This document shows, one piece after another, positions 25,924 to 34,466 of a stretch of 64,000 bases of DNA (its first letter is position 1; every line of letters begins with the position of its first letter). The DNA is from Bacteroidales bacterium. Lineage in GTDB: Bacteria; Bacteroidota; Bacteroidia; Bacteroidales; UBA4417. The position numbers and the translations under genes were made by a program. Under the pieces are notes generated by a model. That model did no database searches and was not told the origin of the DNA. It was given only the letters and a program-made list of their open reading frames with translations. The stretch is taken from assembly GCA_016707705.1 (NCBI GenBank), contig JADJHD010000025.1, positions 42,484 to 106,483 on the forward strand, read 5' to 3'.

Positions 25924-25931
25924 CAAAATTA
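25924..25931 (-). promoter_or_regulatory. Bacteroidetes -7 element (TAATTTTG) before the DUF502-surE-lpxB run
   Basis: TAATTTTG on the minus strand fits TAnnTTTG; the -33 position holds TTTT. Transcription would start near 25917, eighteen bases before the chosen start codon. Confidence 0.42.
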
Positions 25932-26112
25932 CTCATTTAAATGCCATGGTAAAAGAGACATTCAGAGAAACATTCATTGAGTACTGACAATCATTGTATT
26001 ATTCAAGGACAGAATCTTTAATTGTTATAATACACCAATGCAACCAATAACTGATATTTCATACCTTTAAGTGGTATTCTCCTATTAATTTGTAACTAAT
26101 AAATATTCAATC

Positions 26113-26721
26113 ATGAAAGCATTAGTATTATTCTCTGCCCTAATTATTTTGTTTGCAAGCTGTAATAAGAATGATGATGATATTGATCCTGTTATCATCA
26201 TAAGCTATGACAGCCTCAACCTCAAAGCGTACAAATCAATTTATACCAATACTATTGAAGGTGTTGATTACATGGCTTTCAGGCCCTCTGATACTTTAGT
26301 TTTTGCAGCAATTGATATTGATGATGTTATTGGTGCTGATTTATATATCAGAATAGGATCCAGTGTTTTCAGTCAGAGTCCTCATTTCATGCTGCAGCAA
26401 TATGGTGTTAGCATAGAAGCTATTGATACCAGTAAGTTCGCTTTTGCCATGCAGTCTGAAGATGCCTGGTCAGGAGTTAAGGTATTCCCTGTTGGTTCTG
26501 CTGTTAATGCCGATTCGCATTATTCGCCTTCAGCTGACATCGATGTACTGAGTGTGGGAAATACCGTCACAAATAGAGGTAATATATTTATTGGGATCCG
26601 TAAGAAAACTGATCAGGGAGAATTTCGCTATGGCTACCTGAATCTGATTGTTGAAATGGCAGAAGCAACAATCCTGAGCTCCAAATTGAGAAATGACGGA
26701 GCAGAATGCATAGTTGAATAA
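26113..26721 (+). CDS. Lipoprotein of unknown function
   Basis: A short signal (LVLFSALIILFASC) ends in a lipobox with Cys17, followed by an acidic NKNDDDID stretch, so the protein is probably anchored in the outer membrane or exported. The mature part is about 185 residues, beta-rich, with no cysteine or catalytic motif. It stands alone between two minus-strand operons. No family is recognised. Confidence 0.75.
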   Translation: MKALVLFSALIILFASCNKNDDDIDPVIIISYDSLNLKAYKSIYTNTIEGVDYMAFRPSDTLVFAAIDIDDVIGADLYIRIGSSVFSQSPHFMLQQYGVSIEAIDTSKFAFAMQSEDAWSGVKVFPVGSAVNADSHYSPSADIDVLSVGNTVTNRGNIFIGIRKKTDQGEFRYGYLNLIVEMAEATILSSKLRNDGAECIVE

Positions 26722-26748
26722 TCCAGGCCTTTAACCAGATAAAAAGGG

Positions 26749-27339
26749 TTATTTCAAATAGGTATTCAATTCCTCCCAGAACTTCTGTACCGGGAATCCC
26801 ATCACATTGTAATAGCATCCTTTGATTCCAATTACCGAAGTATATCCGATCCAATCCTGAATCCCATAGGATCCGGCTTTGTCGAAGGGTCTGTGATGCT
26901 CAATGTAATATCTGATTTCATCCGGACTAAGCGTTTTAAACTTAACCTGAGTTTCTGCAGAAAATACCCTCTTTTTGGATTTGGTTCTCAGGCAGATACC
27001 GGTGTAAACAGTATGTTCCTTTCCTGATAATTTGCTGAGCATTTGAATTGCATCTTCCCGGTCCTTGGGTTTGCCAATACATTCATTTTCAAGCCAGACA
27101 ATTGTATCAGCAGTTATCAGGACTGAATTATCAGGATATTCTTCCATATCAAAGGCCTCTGCCTTCAATTCGCAGAGATACAATGCTATATCAGCCCCCT
27201 GAAGAGAGTCGGGATAGTTTTCTTCTACTTCCATCTGCACAATCTCAAAGGGCAAACCTACAGACTTAAGCAATTGCTGGCGTCTGGGTGACTTGGAGCC
27301 AAGCAGGAAATTATATTCGGGATAGAAATTTATATCCAT
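26749..27339 (-). CDS. maf: Maf-family nucleoside triphosphate pyrophosphatase
   Basis: Full-length Maf (196 residues) with LLGSKSPRRQQLLKSVGL, EENYPDS, ADTIVWLENECIGKPKD, the LSGKEHTVYTG segment and DKAGSYGIQDWIG. The catalytic Asp is in ADTIV. Members hydrolyse dTTP/UTP or modified nucleotides to monophosphates in the cytoplasm and clean the nucleotide pool. It follows the prenyltransferase gene by 29 bases in the same direction. Confidence 0.95.
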   Translation of the reverse strand: MDINFYPEYNFLLGSKSPRRQQLLKSVGLPFEIVQMEVEENYPDSLQGADIALYLCELKAEAFDMEEYPDNSVLITADTIVWLENECIGKPKDREDAIQMLSKLSGKEHTVYTGICLRTKSKKRVFSAETQVKFKTLSPDEIRYYIEHHRPFDKAGSYGIQDWIGYTSVIGIKGCYYNVMGFPVQKFWEELNTYLK

Positions 27340-27368
27340 AGTGTTTTACAATTCTCCTGTAATGTGGT

Positions 27369-28304
27369 TTACATCCTGAAATTAATCCAGATAATTGCCA
27401 TCGAAGCTATTCCTCCCACCATAATCCATTTAATTAGTGTGCTTAAACGATGATAACTCTCTTTGCCAGCAGCCTTCCTCAACTTTATGGTGAAAAACAG
27501 TAAAGGTAGCTGAACCGCAGGAATGAGCCAAAGAACTACCATTGGGAAGTACAAGGTTGTTAGTCCTAACTGACCGATAACCAGCAATATAAATAGCAGG
27601 ATTGTTAGGGAATAAATCAGGTTTCTTGTAAATGCTATTCCCTTAACTATCGGAATAGATTGGCAATTATTCTGCCTGTCGCCTTCCATATCCTCGAGAT
27701 CCTTTATGATTTCCCTGATCAGGCTCAGCATGAATGCAAATACCACTATTCCTATGGCAATCCTGCTCAGTGGCTTGGTTTCATAAATATGGATGTCAGC
27801 CTTGTTCAGCATCAGCCATTCAAAAAGCCATGCCATTCCCAGTGTGAGCGATGACATAAATGAAACGGCCAGATTCCCCAGAAAAAGGCTTTTCTTCAGA
27901 TAACGTGCATACCACCAAACGGTAATCAAGGCTAACAGTAAAACAGGCATCGGCCAGAAACTCTGCATCCTCAGGCTTAACACTATCATTCCAACTATTG
28001 CTAACAGGCTAAAGGCTCCTGCTATTGAAGGCAGCGTTGAATGGTCTATCTTCCCTGAAACAGCGGGCCTGTCGGGACGATTTACCTTGTCGATCTCCAG
28101 GTCATAGTAATCATTGCTCACATATCCTGCAACTGCGATCAGCATGGTTACAATCACCATCAGCGAATAGCTTATAGAATCCATCTGGAATTCAGTTCCG
28201 CTCATCCCGTAATAGGGCTTTACCACCAAGTACCTGAAAGCATAAAGTGTGAGTGCAATGATTATCAGGTTGGGTAGCCTTATGAGTTTAAATATTGCTC
28301 TCAT
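27369..28304 (-). CDS. UbiA-family prenyltransferase, geranylgeranylglycerol-phosphate synthase-like
   Basis: The 311-residue protein has eight to nine membrane helices and the two Asp-rich UbiA motifs: NDYYDLEIDKVNRPDRP near 64-80, and DLEDMEGDR near 206-214. These bind Mg and the prenyl diphosphate. The VNRPDRPAVSG form resembles enzymes annotated as (S)-2,3-di-O-geranylgeranylglyceryl phosphate synthase, also reported in the FCB group; a quinone or other prenyl acceptor is equally possible. It lies upstream of maf, in a neighbourhood with kdsC and a DUF2520 gene. A repeat element separates it from kdsC. Confidence 0.88.
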   Translation of the reverse strand: MRAIFKLIRLPNLIIIALTLYAFRYLVVKPYYGMSGTEFQMDSISYSLMVIVTMLIAVAGYVSNDYYDLEIDKVNRPDRPAVSGKIDHSTLPSIAGAFSLLAIVGMIVLSLRMQSFWPMPVLLLALITVWWYARYLKKSLFLGNLAVSFMSSLTLGMAWLFEWLMLNKADIHIYETKPLSRIAIGIVVFAFMLSLIREIIKDLEDMEGDRQNNCQSIPIVKGIAFTRNLIYSLTILLFILLVIGQLGLTTLYFPMVVLWLIPAVQLPLLFFTIKLRKAAGKESYHRLSTLIKWIMVGGIASMAIIWINFRM

Positions 28305-28323
28305 TTATATTGCAGGTTTGTGA

Positions 28324-28351
28324 TTTCGGGTTTCGGATTTCGGGTTTCGGA
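28324..28351. repeat. Heptanucleotide repeat TTTCGGG/TTTCGGA
   Basis: Four tandem 7-base units alternate strictly between TTTCGGG and TTTCGGA. The array lies 20 bases upstream of the prenyltransferase start and forms one end of the modular repeat. Confidence 0.85.
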
Positions 28352-28607
28352 TTTTCGGTTGTTGGGGATTTGTGCTTGAGTGAGGGAGACAATGGGGGAC
28401 GGGGATTGGGAGACGAGGATGTTAGTGGGTGGAGTTGACGATTTATTTCGGATTGCGGGCGGCGGGTGTTCGGGGGGGGGGGGTTGGGGTGGCTGAAGCG
28501 ACAAGGGGACTGGGAGACAAGGAGACAAGGAGATTATGGACAGGGAGAATTGAAAATGTGGAGATATGTCCGCTGGCTGACGGATCAGTCCGCCGCGGCG
28601 GACATCA

Positions 28608-28634
28608 GTGTTCTAATTCTTGCAATTAGAACAC
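28608..28634. repeat. Perfect 11-bp inverted repeat
   Basis: GTGTTCTAATT and AATTAGAACAC are exact inverted copies with a five-base loop CTTGC. One arm with the loop recurs at 56001-56016. Confidence 0.85.
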
Positions 28635-28719
28635 TCTAGAACATCATTGGTACTAATGGCATGATGAACACTAACAACCAAAAACTAACAACTCCTTCTG
28701 GCAGCAATCAGCCCTTTGC

Positions 28720-28782
28720 GAACCTTGAACCCCGAACCTTGAACCCCGAACCTTAAACCTTAAACCCCGAACTCCAAACCTT
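28720..28782. repeat. Nine tandem heptanucleotides of GAACCTT/GAACCCC type
   Basis: Nine consecutive 7-base units vary only at a few positions (GAACCTT, GAACCCC, AAACCTT, AAACCCC, GAACTCC). The array ends 8 bases before the kdsC stop codon. Confidence 0.88.
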
Positions 28783-28789
28783 TCAACTC

Positions 28790-29311
28790 TCACCAATGAT
28801 ACGCATCCTCATTCATCCACTTTCCCTGAACCTTCATCACCTGTTCAATCACATCACGAACACAGCCCTTGCCTCCGGTGTGATGGGAGATGTAAGTTGC
28901 AAGAGATTTGATCTCTTCAGCAGCATCAGCAGGACAAGTTGGTACGCCTGCCTTGCGCATGATTTCATAATCAGGGATATCATCTCCCATATATAGAATC
29001 TCATCCACTTCAAGTGAATGATCCTTCAGGTACTGCTCAAAAACTTCAATCTTCCGCTCAACACCAAGAAATACATCGCTCACCTTCAGGGTGTCAAACC
29101 GTTTCTGAACCGACTCTGAATACGCCCCAGATATGATAGCAATGCGGTACCCCTTCTTCATGGCAAGCTGAATGGCATATCCATCCTTTACATTGGCCGT
29201 GCGCAAAGCCTCTCCGTTGCTCATCAGAATAATGGTTCCATCTGAAAGCACTCCATCATAATCAAATATGAAAGTGGTAATCCTTGATAGTTTTTCCCTG
29301 TAATTTGACAT
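28790..29311 (-). CDS. kdsC: KDO-8-phosphate phosphatase (KdsC-like HAD hydrolase)
   Basis: A compact, cap-less HAD phosphatase of 173 residues: nucleophile motif FDYDGVLSDGTI near 14-25, NVKDGYAIQLAMKKGYRIAIISGA with the second motif, the long LEVDEILYMGDDIPDYEIM with the acidic pair, and AGVPTCPADAAEEIK. These are the C0-type marks of KdsC, which removes phosphate from KDO-8-P for the lipopolysaccharide core. Together with lpxB it supports lipid A-KDO synthesis. A DUF2520 gene lies 13 bases upstream. Confidence 0.92.
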   Translation of the reverse strand: MSNYREKLSRITTFIFDYDGVLSDGTIILMSNGEALRTANVKDGYAIQLAMKKGYRIAIISGAYSESVQKRFDTLKVSDVFLGVERKIEVFEQYLKDHSLEVDEILYMGDDIPDYEIMRKAGVPTCPADAAEEIKSLATYISHHTGGKGCVRDVIEQVMKVQGKWMNEDAYHW

Positions 29312-29324
29312 TTTTATATTCTTT

Positions 29325-30113
29325 TTAATCCTTGAATCGTTCCTGAATCATCAATGCAAGTCTTCTGTATAATTCCTGGTGTTCGGGCATTTCGGACAGA
29401 ATCTCCATATGCTTGTCAAGAACAGGCTGGTCACCACGTTTTGCAGGACCGGTCTGAACCCTTGATGGATCATTGGTTTGGACCTTCCTTGCCGTTTCTG
29501 CGACCAAAGGTTTGAGCAATTCGAAATTCAGTCCGGCAGGCTTTAATATTTCATTTGAAAGTATATACATCAGATTGCTGTAATTCGATGCAAACACTGC
29601 TGCCACATGGAGAAGCAACCTTTGATCACTATTGGTGGGCTTAACCACATTGCTCAGGGTAGATGCCAGTTTACCCAGCAAAACCAATTCCTGACTGCCG
29701 CTGCCTTCTATACAGAAAGGCACTTCCGACAGATTCAGTGGAATATGCCTTGAGAAAGTCTGTAGAGGATAGAATACCCCAATATGGGATGAAAGAGGTT
29801 GCAATACGCTCATTTCAATGGATCCTGCAGTGTGGACGACCATCTTGTCGCCGGAATCAAGAGTGGATACAACCCAGGGAATCACAGAATCAGAGACACA
29901 GACAACAAAGAGATCAGTGTCGTTGCTCAGATCCGACACTGACTCAATAGCTCTGCTGTTCACCTTTGAAGCCAGTTCCCTGGCATTTTCAAAGGTTCTG
30001 CTCCAGATTTCCTTTATTGTATACCCCTTTTGGTAAAAAGCCCTGGCAAGATGCCAGCCTACATTGCCTGCTCCGACAATGGTGATACTTTGGATACGTT
30101 GGGGTAGGGGCAT
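29325..30113 (-). CDS. Rossmann-fold DUF2520-family protein
   Basis: The N-terminus is a dinucleotide-binding fold (ITIVGAGNVGWHLARAFYQKG) similar to ketopantoate or pyrroline-carboxylate reductases. FVVCVSDSVIPWV and VVHTAGSIEMSVL follow. A helical DUF2520 domain (about 130-255) contains LHVAAVFASNYSNLMY. It is probably an NAD(P)-dependent oxidoreductase with unknown substrate. It lies four bases after the CcsA-like gene and 13 before kdsC, so the three are one transcript. Confidence 0.88.
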   Translation of the reverse strand: MPLPQRIQSITIVGAGNVGWHLARAFYQKGYTIKEIWSRTFENARELASKVNSRAIESVSDLSNDTDLFVVCVSDSVIPWVVSTLDSGDKMVVHTAGSIEMSVLQPLSSHIGVFYPLQTFSRHIPLNLSEVPFCIEGSGSQELVLLGKLASTLSNVVKPTNSDQRLLLHVAAVFASNYSNLMYILSNEILKPAGLNFELLKPLVAETARKVQTNDPSRVQTGPAKRGDQPVLDKHMEILSEMPEHQELYRRLALMIQERFKD

Positions 30114-30117
30114 TTGC

Positions 30118-32532
30118 TTATTTTTCGCGGCTGACTGCTGCAGTACTCTCAGTTTTGGATTTTGCCTTTACCCGACGCATAATCGAGTAGGTTAGTCCAG
30201 TAAACATAATGATTGTTCCGAGCCAGAGTACATTCATATATGGGAATACAACAGCTTTCAGAACGATGAAGTCTTCCTGTTTTTCGTACAAACCTACCAT
30301 GATTTCCTGAGAGTCAGGTGATACACCTTCAAATCTAACCTTGAGTCCCATGGGCTCAATAAAGGCATCTTCCTGCTTCAGGACTCCGTTCTCGATGAGA
30401 TATTTCATCTCAGCTTCAATGATTCCGGCGCTCATGCTGAGAATCCTGAATCTTGCCGTTAGCTTTGCATTATTCACATCATCGTCCTTCATATCGACGA
30501 TCAGGCTGTCGAGGATAATGAAACTGCGTGAGTGAACAATGGTGTCACGCAGATTCATCTTCTCAACTGCAACCTGGGAGAATCCGGTACTGTCGGCTGG
30601 CCCTGATGCTTCCTGAGCAAAGCTGATAAATGTGTATATGTCCTTATTGAAGAAATGCTTGGTATCAGGATTGAAAACATTTCCCATCCTGCTATTATGG
30701 TTGACAGAAGGATAAACAGAGAATGCAATCTTACCCGATTCAATGTCGTTTTTATTCACGAAATCAACCTTGTAAAAGGATTCCCGGCCCTTATCTTCTT
30801 TGCTGCTGTATGTAACCATATAATCACCCATAGGCTGGCTTACACCTTTCATAAGGACAAGGTTTTCTTCATTGTCCTTGGCTTCACCCAGATCCATTCC
30901 GGAGGTGTTCTTCGAAATAATGAGTGTATTGCTGAATGCAAGAAGCACTCCGAGGATAAAAATAGCGAATCCGGCATGGGTCATTGAGGCCCCGATGTTG
31001 GATGTTTTCTTGATATACTGGATTATGAAGCCGATGGATATCACAGCGGCAAGCACAACGAAGAAAAGCAGAAGAATATGGTCAATTCTGACAATTCCGT
31101 CACCGAAGGCAACAATGGCGGTTACAAACAGTGCAATTAGGGAGTTGAATCCAAGCTTTTTCAAAAATGGTTTGATTTCAGTAGTTCCATAATACATAAA
31201 CTGGCTGATACCAATCAGGAGAACAACCAGCAACGCAAACGGGAGTTGCCAGGTATTGTAAAAGTTTACGTTATCAAGGGGAGGAGCAATGGTTGTTCCC
31301 AACACCTTGTTTATAACCGGGATTGAAGTTGTTATGGTAACCTGGAAAGCAGAAAGGGCAACTACCACGGAGCCGATAAGCATCCAGAACTCGCGTGACA
31401 TAACTTCATCGCCGTCTTTTGCAGCAAATGCTTTTTTGTGAATAAGCAGAAATACAAAAGGAATGATCAGGAAAATACCGTTGAAAACAAGCATATGCAA
31501 TGCCATTCCGCTGTCGCCGAAAGCATGTACGGAAGTTTCACCCAGAACACCTGAACGGGTGAGGTAAGTGGCATAAACTACGAAAACCCAGCCCAGGAAG
31601 GAGAACATATAGGTAGTAGCATAGGAATGCATGCGCTTGTAGGCAATAATCATCAGATGCAGTGATGCTACGAGGAAAAGCCAGGGAACAAGTGAGGCAT
31701 TTTCAACGGGATCCCATGCCCAGAAACCACCAAATGTGAGTGATTCATAAGCCCAGCGGCCCCCGAGAATAATTCCTATTCCAAGGGTGAGTATGGCAGC
31801 CAGTGTCCATGGCATTGCCGGCTTCAGCCAGGAATGATACTCCTTGCGGAATATTGACGCAACTGCATATGAGAATGGGATCAGTGCAACCGCATAACCA
31901 AGGAAGAGTGAGGGCGGATGGATGATCATCCAGATGTTTTCAAGCAGTGGATTTAATCCGTTGCCTTCAGTTATCATGGATATGTAGTTAGGCTGACGGA
32001 AAATTTCTTCACCAGCATTCTGTGGCATTTCCCTGAGGAGTGTAAAAGGACTGCTGCCAATCTTGAAACTACTGAATTCCAATCCAAGTAACATCGACAT
32101 CAGGAAGAACTGTCCAAAAAGGAAAATTGGCATTACCCAGGGTTTCCAGTCCTTAGCCCTGCCAAGTAAAATAAAGCCTAGCGAACCCTGCAATAGTGCC
32201 CAGATCAGGAAACTACCTTCCTGTCCGGCCCAAAAACAGGATAGCAGGAATTTGGTTGGCAAATCGGTTGCAGAGTATTGCCATACATAGGAATATTCAA
32301 AGTAATGATTGAAGATCAGGTAGTAGAGTGTGACAACAGCAGCTATCAGGGTCGCAAAATGAAGCAGGAAAAAAGTGTCACCAAGTCGCACTTTCGATTT
32401 TAGCTGTTCTTTTTTCCGGAGGGAGGTAACATAAAAGAATCCGGAAACGAGTAGCATGAAAAAGCTGGTCCAAATAAAAGTCTTTCCAAGTATACCTGGC
32501 AGCAGATGCTCGCCGATGTATTGTATGTCCAT
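30118..32532 (-). CDS. CcmF/CcsA-type cytochrome c assembly protein
   Basis: The 804-residue protein has 13-15 membrane helices. The haem-handling WWD signature GGFWAWDPVENASLVPWL is near residue 270, with flanking conserved histidines (IIHPPSLFLGY, VHAFGDSG). A periplasmic region (about 575-760) separates the last helices. It delivers or ligates haem to apocytochromes c on the outer face of the inner membrane. Its presence fits the small cytochrome c at 49638. The gene starts a transcript with the DUF2520 gene and kdsC. A TAATTTTG element at 32642-32649 may be its -7 box. Confidence 0.92.
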   Translation of the reverse strand: MDIQYIGEHLLPGILGKTFIWTSFFMLLVSGFFYVTSLRKKEQLKSKVRLGDTFFLLHFATLIAAVVTLYYLIFNHYFEYSYVWQYSATDLPTKFLLSCFWAGQEGSFLIWALLQGSLGFILLGRAKDWKPWVMPIFLFGQFFLMSMLLGLEFSSFKIGSSPFTLLREMPQNAGEEIFRQPNYISMITEGNGLNPLLENIWMIIHPPSLFLGYAVALIPFSYAVASIFRKEYHSWLKPAMPWTLAAILTLGIGIILGGRWAYESLTFGGFWAWDPVENASLVPWLFLVASLHLMIIAYKRMHSYATTYMFSFLGWVFVVYATYLTRSGVLGETSVHAFGDSGMALHMLVFNGIFLIIPFVFLLIHKKAFAAKDGDEVMSREFWMLIGSVVVALSAFQVTITTSIPVINKVLGTTIAPPLDNVNFYNTWQLPFALLVVLLIGISQFMYYGTTEIKPFLKKLGFNSLIALFVTAIVAFGDGIVRIDHILLLFFVVLAAVISIGFIIQYIKKTSNIGASMTHAGFAIFILGVLLAFSNTLIISKNTSGMDLGEAKDNEENLVLMKGVSQPMGDYMVTYSSKEDKGRESFYKVDFVNKNDIESGKIAFSVYPSVNHNSRMGNVFNPDTKHFFNKDIYTFISFAQEASGPADSTGFSQVAVEKMNLRDTIVHSRSFIILDSLIVDMKDDDVNNAKLTARFRILSMSAGIIEAEMKYLIENGVLKQEDAFIEPMGLKVRFEGVSPDSQEIMVGLYEKQEDFIVLKAVVFPYMNVLWLGTIIMFTGLTYSIMRRVKAKSKTESTAAVSREK

Positions 32533-32860
32533 AGTTTTCAGGGTTATTTGAGTGATGATTGAATTGAATTCGCCAGGGCTGAGTCTTTTGGACTAACTAC
32601 TGGCCGGATTTATTCATATATGTTGATGTGTAATTAAGGGACAAAATTAACTTTTCTGACTTAATGTATGTAACTCTTTATATAAATTGATGGTTTTCAT
32701 ATGAAGAATTTCATACATTATTATCTGAAAGATGCATTCATGAGGTCACAGAAGGCTGGTTGACCCGGCAAGCCGGGCAGGTATTAACAGACTGACATAT
32801 ATTTGTTATTATTGCATTAAGTTTGGCAATAATGTCCGATTGGAATACAAAACAGATTGC
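32533..32860. other. Divergent promoter region, no gene
   Basis: This 328-bp region separates divergent genes. On the minus strand TAATTTTG (32642-32649) is a possible -7 box. On the plus strand TATATTTG (32798-32805) and TAAGTTTG (32818-32825) are candidates for the next gene. A short GC hairpin CCCGGC/GCCGGG with a two-base loop lies at 32764-32777. A minus-strand frame of 143 codons here antisenses the next gene and looks spurious. Confidence 0.5.
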
Positions 32861-33982
32861 ATGGCTATTGAAATCAAGGAAGTAAAAAGCAGAAGGGATT
32901 TGTATAAGTTCATACATCTTCCTGCCTCTATACATAAAGGTCACAGTAACTGGGTGCCACCGATTTACATGGATGAATGGACCTTGTTCAGTCATCGTAA
33001 AAACAAGTCGTTTGGATACAGCGATACCATATTGGCATTGGCATACAGGGATGGGGTTTTGTCGGGAAGAATAATGGGCATTATCAATAGACGGTATAAT
33101 GAGATTCACAATGAACAGGATGCCAGGTTTTGTTTTATGGAAACCTGGGAAGATCCTGAGGTGTTCCATGCCTTGATTGCATATACGGAAGACTGGGCCC
33201 GTAAAAAGGGGATGCTCAATCTTGTGGGTCCGCTTGGATTTTCCGACAAGGATCCTCAGGGTTTTATGATTGAAGGGTTTAATGAACCGATTGTCCTGGC
33301 AACCAACGCAAATTTACCCTTCATGCCGACGCTGCTGGAAGCTGAAGGCTATGTCAAGAAGGTCGATTGTGTTGTTTACAAAGTGCTTATACCAGAAGAA
33401 ATCCCGCCTTTTTACAAGGCAATTTATGAGCGGGCGATGCAGAAAAATTCCATAGAGATACTGGAGTTTACAAAAACACGCGATATCAAGCCATTGATAC
33501 ATGAAGTTCTTCACCTCTTGAATGAAACCTTTTCAGGCATTTATGCATTTGTTCCTTTTGAAGAGTGGGAGATGGATAGTTTTGCCAATCGTTACCTGCC
33601 ACTTTTAGATCCGCAGTTTATCAAGGTAATCAGGGATAAGCAGGGCAGGGTTCTATCCTTTATAATAGCAATGCCTGATATAAGTAAAGGTATTATTGCT
33701 TCCGGAGGGCGGGTATTGCCTTTCGGGATTTTCAGGATATTATCGGCCAGAAAGCATACCAGGCAATTGAATCTGTTGCTGGGAGGGATAAAGGAAGAAT
33801 TCCGCGGACAGGGACTGGATGTAATAATGGGTGTTCGCATGCTTGAAACTGCAAGGGAAAGAGGCATGGAGTTTATTGACTCTCATCTTGAACTGGAGAC
33901 AAATACCAGAATGCGAAGGGAAATGGAGCGAATGGGAGGGACGGTTTACAAAAGATACAGGATTTTCCAGAAGCCGCTCTGA
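32861..33982 (+). CDS. GNAT-like protein of unknown substrate
   Basis: This 373-residue protein begins MAIEIKEVKSRRDLYKFIHL and then has a segment common to a family of double-GNAT-like proteins (GHSNWVPPIYMDEWTLFSH). Residues about 55-160 and 270-365 look like two acetyltransferase-like folds; the second has LLGGIKEEFRGQGLDVIMGVRMLE, resembling the acetyl-CoA-binding RGxG turn. No substrate can be inferred. I use ATG 32861; an in-frame start seven codons earlier lacks support. It is a single gene. Confidence 0.75.
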   Translation: MAIEIKEVKSRRDLYKFIHLPASIHKGHSNWVPPIYMDEWTLFSHRKNKSFGYSDTILALAYRDGVLSGRIMGIINRRYNEIHNEQDARFCFMETWEDPEVFHALIAYTEDWARKKGMLNLVGPLGFSDKDPQGFMIEGFNEPIVLATNANLPFMPTLLEAEGYVKKVDCVVYKVLIPEEIPPFYKAIYERAMQKNSIEILEFTKTRDIKPLIHEVLHLLNETFSGIYAFVPFEEWEMDSFANRYLPLLDPQFIKVIRDKQGRVLSFIIAMPDISKGIIASGGRVLPFGIFRILSARKHTRQLNLLLGGIKEEFRGQGLDVIMGVRMLETARERGMEFIDSHLELETNTRMRREMERMGGTVYKRYRIFQKPL

Positions 33983-34082
33983 TCAAGCTGGTATGCAGTG
34001 CAGTCCGGTACAATCCATCAGGAATAATCAGACTTTCTGAAATATTATTCTCCATCATGCATTTATATTCAAAACATTTCAC

Positions 34083-34090
34083 TAATTTTG
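34083..34090 (+). promoter_or_regulatory. Bacteroidetes -7 element (TAATTTTG) of rpsU
   Basis: TAATTTTG fits TAnnTTTG, 54 bases upstream of the rpsU start; a TTTA 17 bases upstream is a poor -33 box. Confidence 0.42.
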
Positions 34091-34144
34091 CACCCCTCTA
34101 AATAATTCAGTATTAATCACTAACCGAAAGGAAGTTTATCCATC

Positions 34145-34339
34145 ATGATCATTGTTCCTGTAAAAGAAGGCGAAAGCATCGACCGCGCGTTGAAGAAACT
34201 GAAACGTAAATTTGAAAAAACCGGTGTTGTTAAAGAACTCCGTGAAAGGCAGAAGTTTACCAAACCTTCTGTAAAACGTAGGGAAGAGATTCTCCACGCT
34301 GTTTACGTACAGCAGCTGCAGCAAGCTGAGGAAAAGTGA
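34145..34339 (+). CDS. rpsU: 30S ribosomal protein S21
   Basis: All 64 residues match bS21: VPVKEGESIDRALKKLKRKF, then a Lys/Arg-rich helix with RERQKFTKPSVKRREEI. It binds near the 16S 3' end on the small subunit and helps initiation. In Bacteroidetes it is part of the set that hides the anti-Shine-Dalgarno sequence, which agrees with the weak SD sequences in this window. xerC follows 127 bases later. Confidence 0.97.
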   Translation: MIIVPVKEGESIDRALKKLKRKFEKTGVVKELRERQKFTKPSVKRREEILHAVYVQQLQQAEEK

Positions 34340-34466
34340 TTTTAAGGTAATTTTTTTACCTTTTAACAGGAAGTAAGACTTGTTATTCCCGAAATAAAGT
34401 TGTATTTTTAGCGTTGACTAAGTACAAGTCGGGAGAGCGAGGTTTACTTCCTGTTGATTTTTTAGG

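Larger units (their letters stand above)
28305..28640 (-). repeat. Modular dispersed repeat, copy A
   Basis: Read on the minus strand the modules are: AATTAGAACAC arm (28608-28634 as an inverted repeat), palindrome TCCGCCGCGGCGGA (28589-28602), palindrome ending at 28569, box TCCACATTTTCAAT (28549-28562), a run of 12 C (28472-28483), the 19-base block GCAATCCGAAATAAATCGT (28438-28456) and heptads near 28324-28351. The same modules in the same order occur at 56001-56489. There is no credible gene here: the open frames are low-complexity Pro/Ser runs. Confidence 0.82.

Noticed and set aside
28305..28640. CRISPR array suggested by regular repeats
   Set aside because: The repeats are tandem 7-base units and palindromes without unique spacers of constant length, and no cas gene is in the window.
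32738..33169. Minus-strand frame of 143 codons
   Set aside because: It lies mostly antisense to the GNAT-like gene and gives a Cys/His-scattered product with no recognisable fold.
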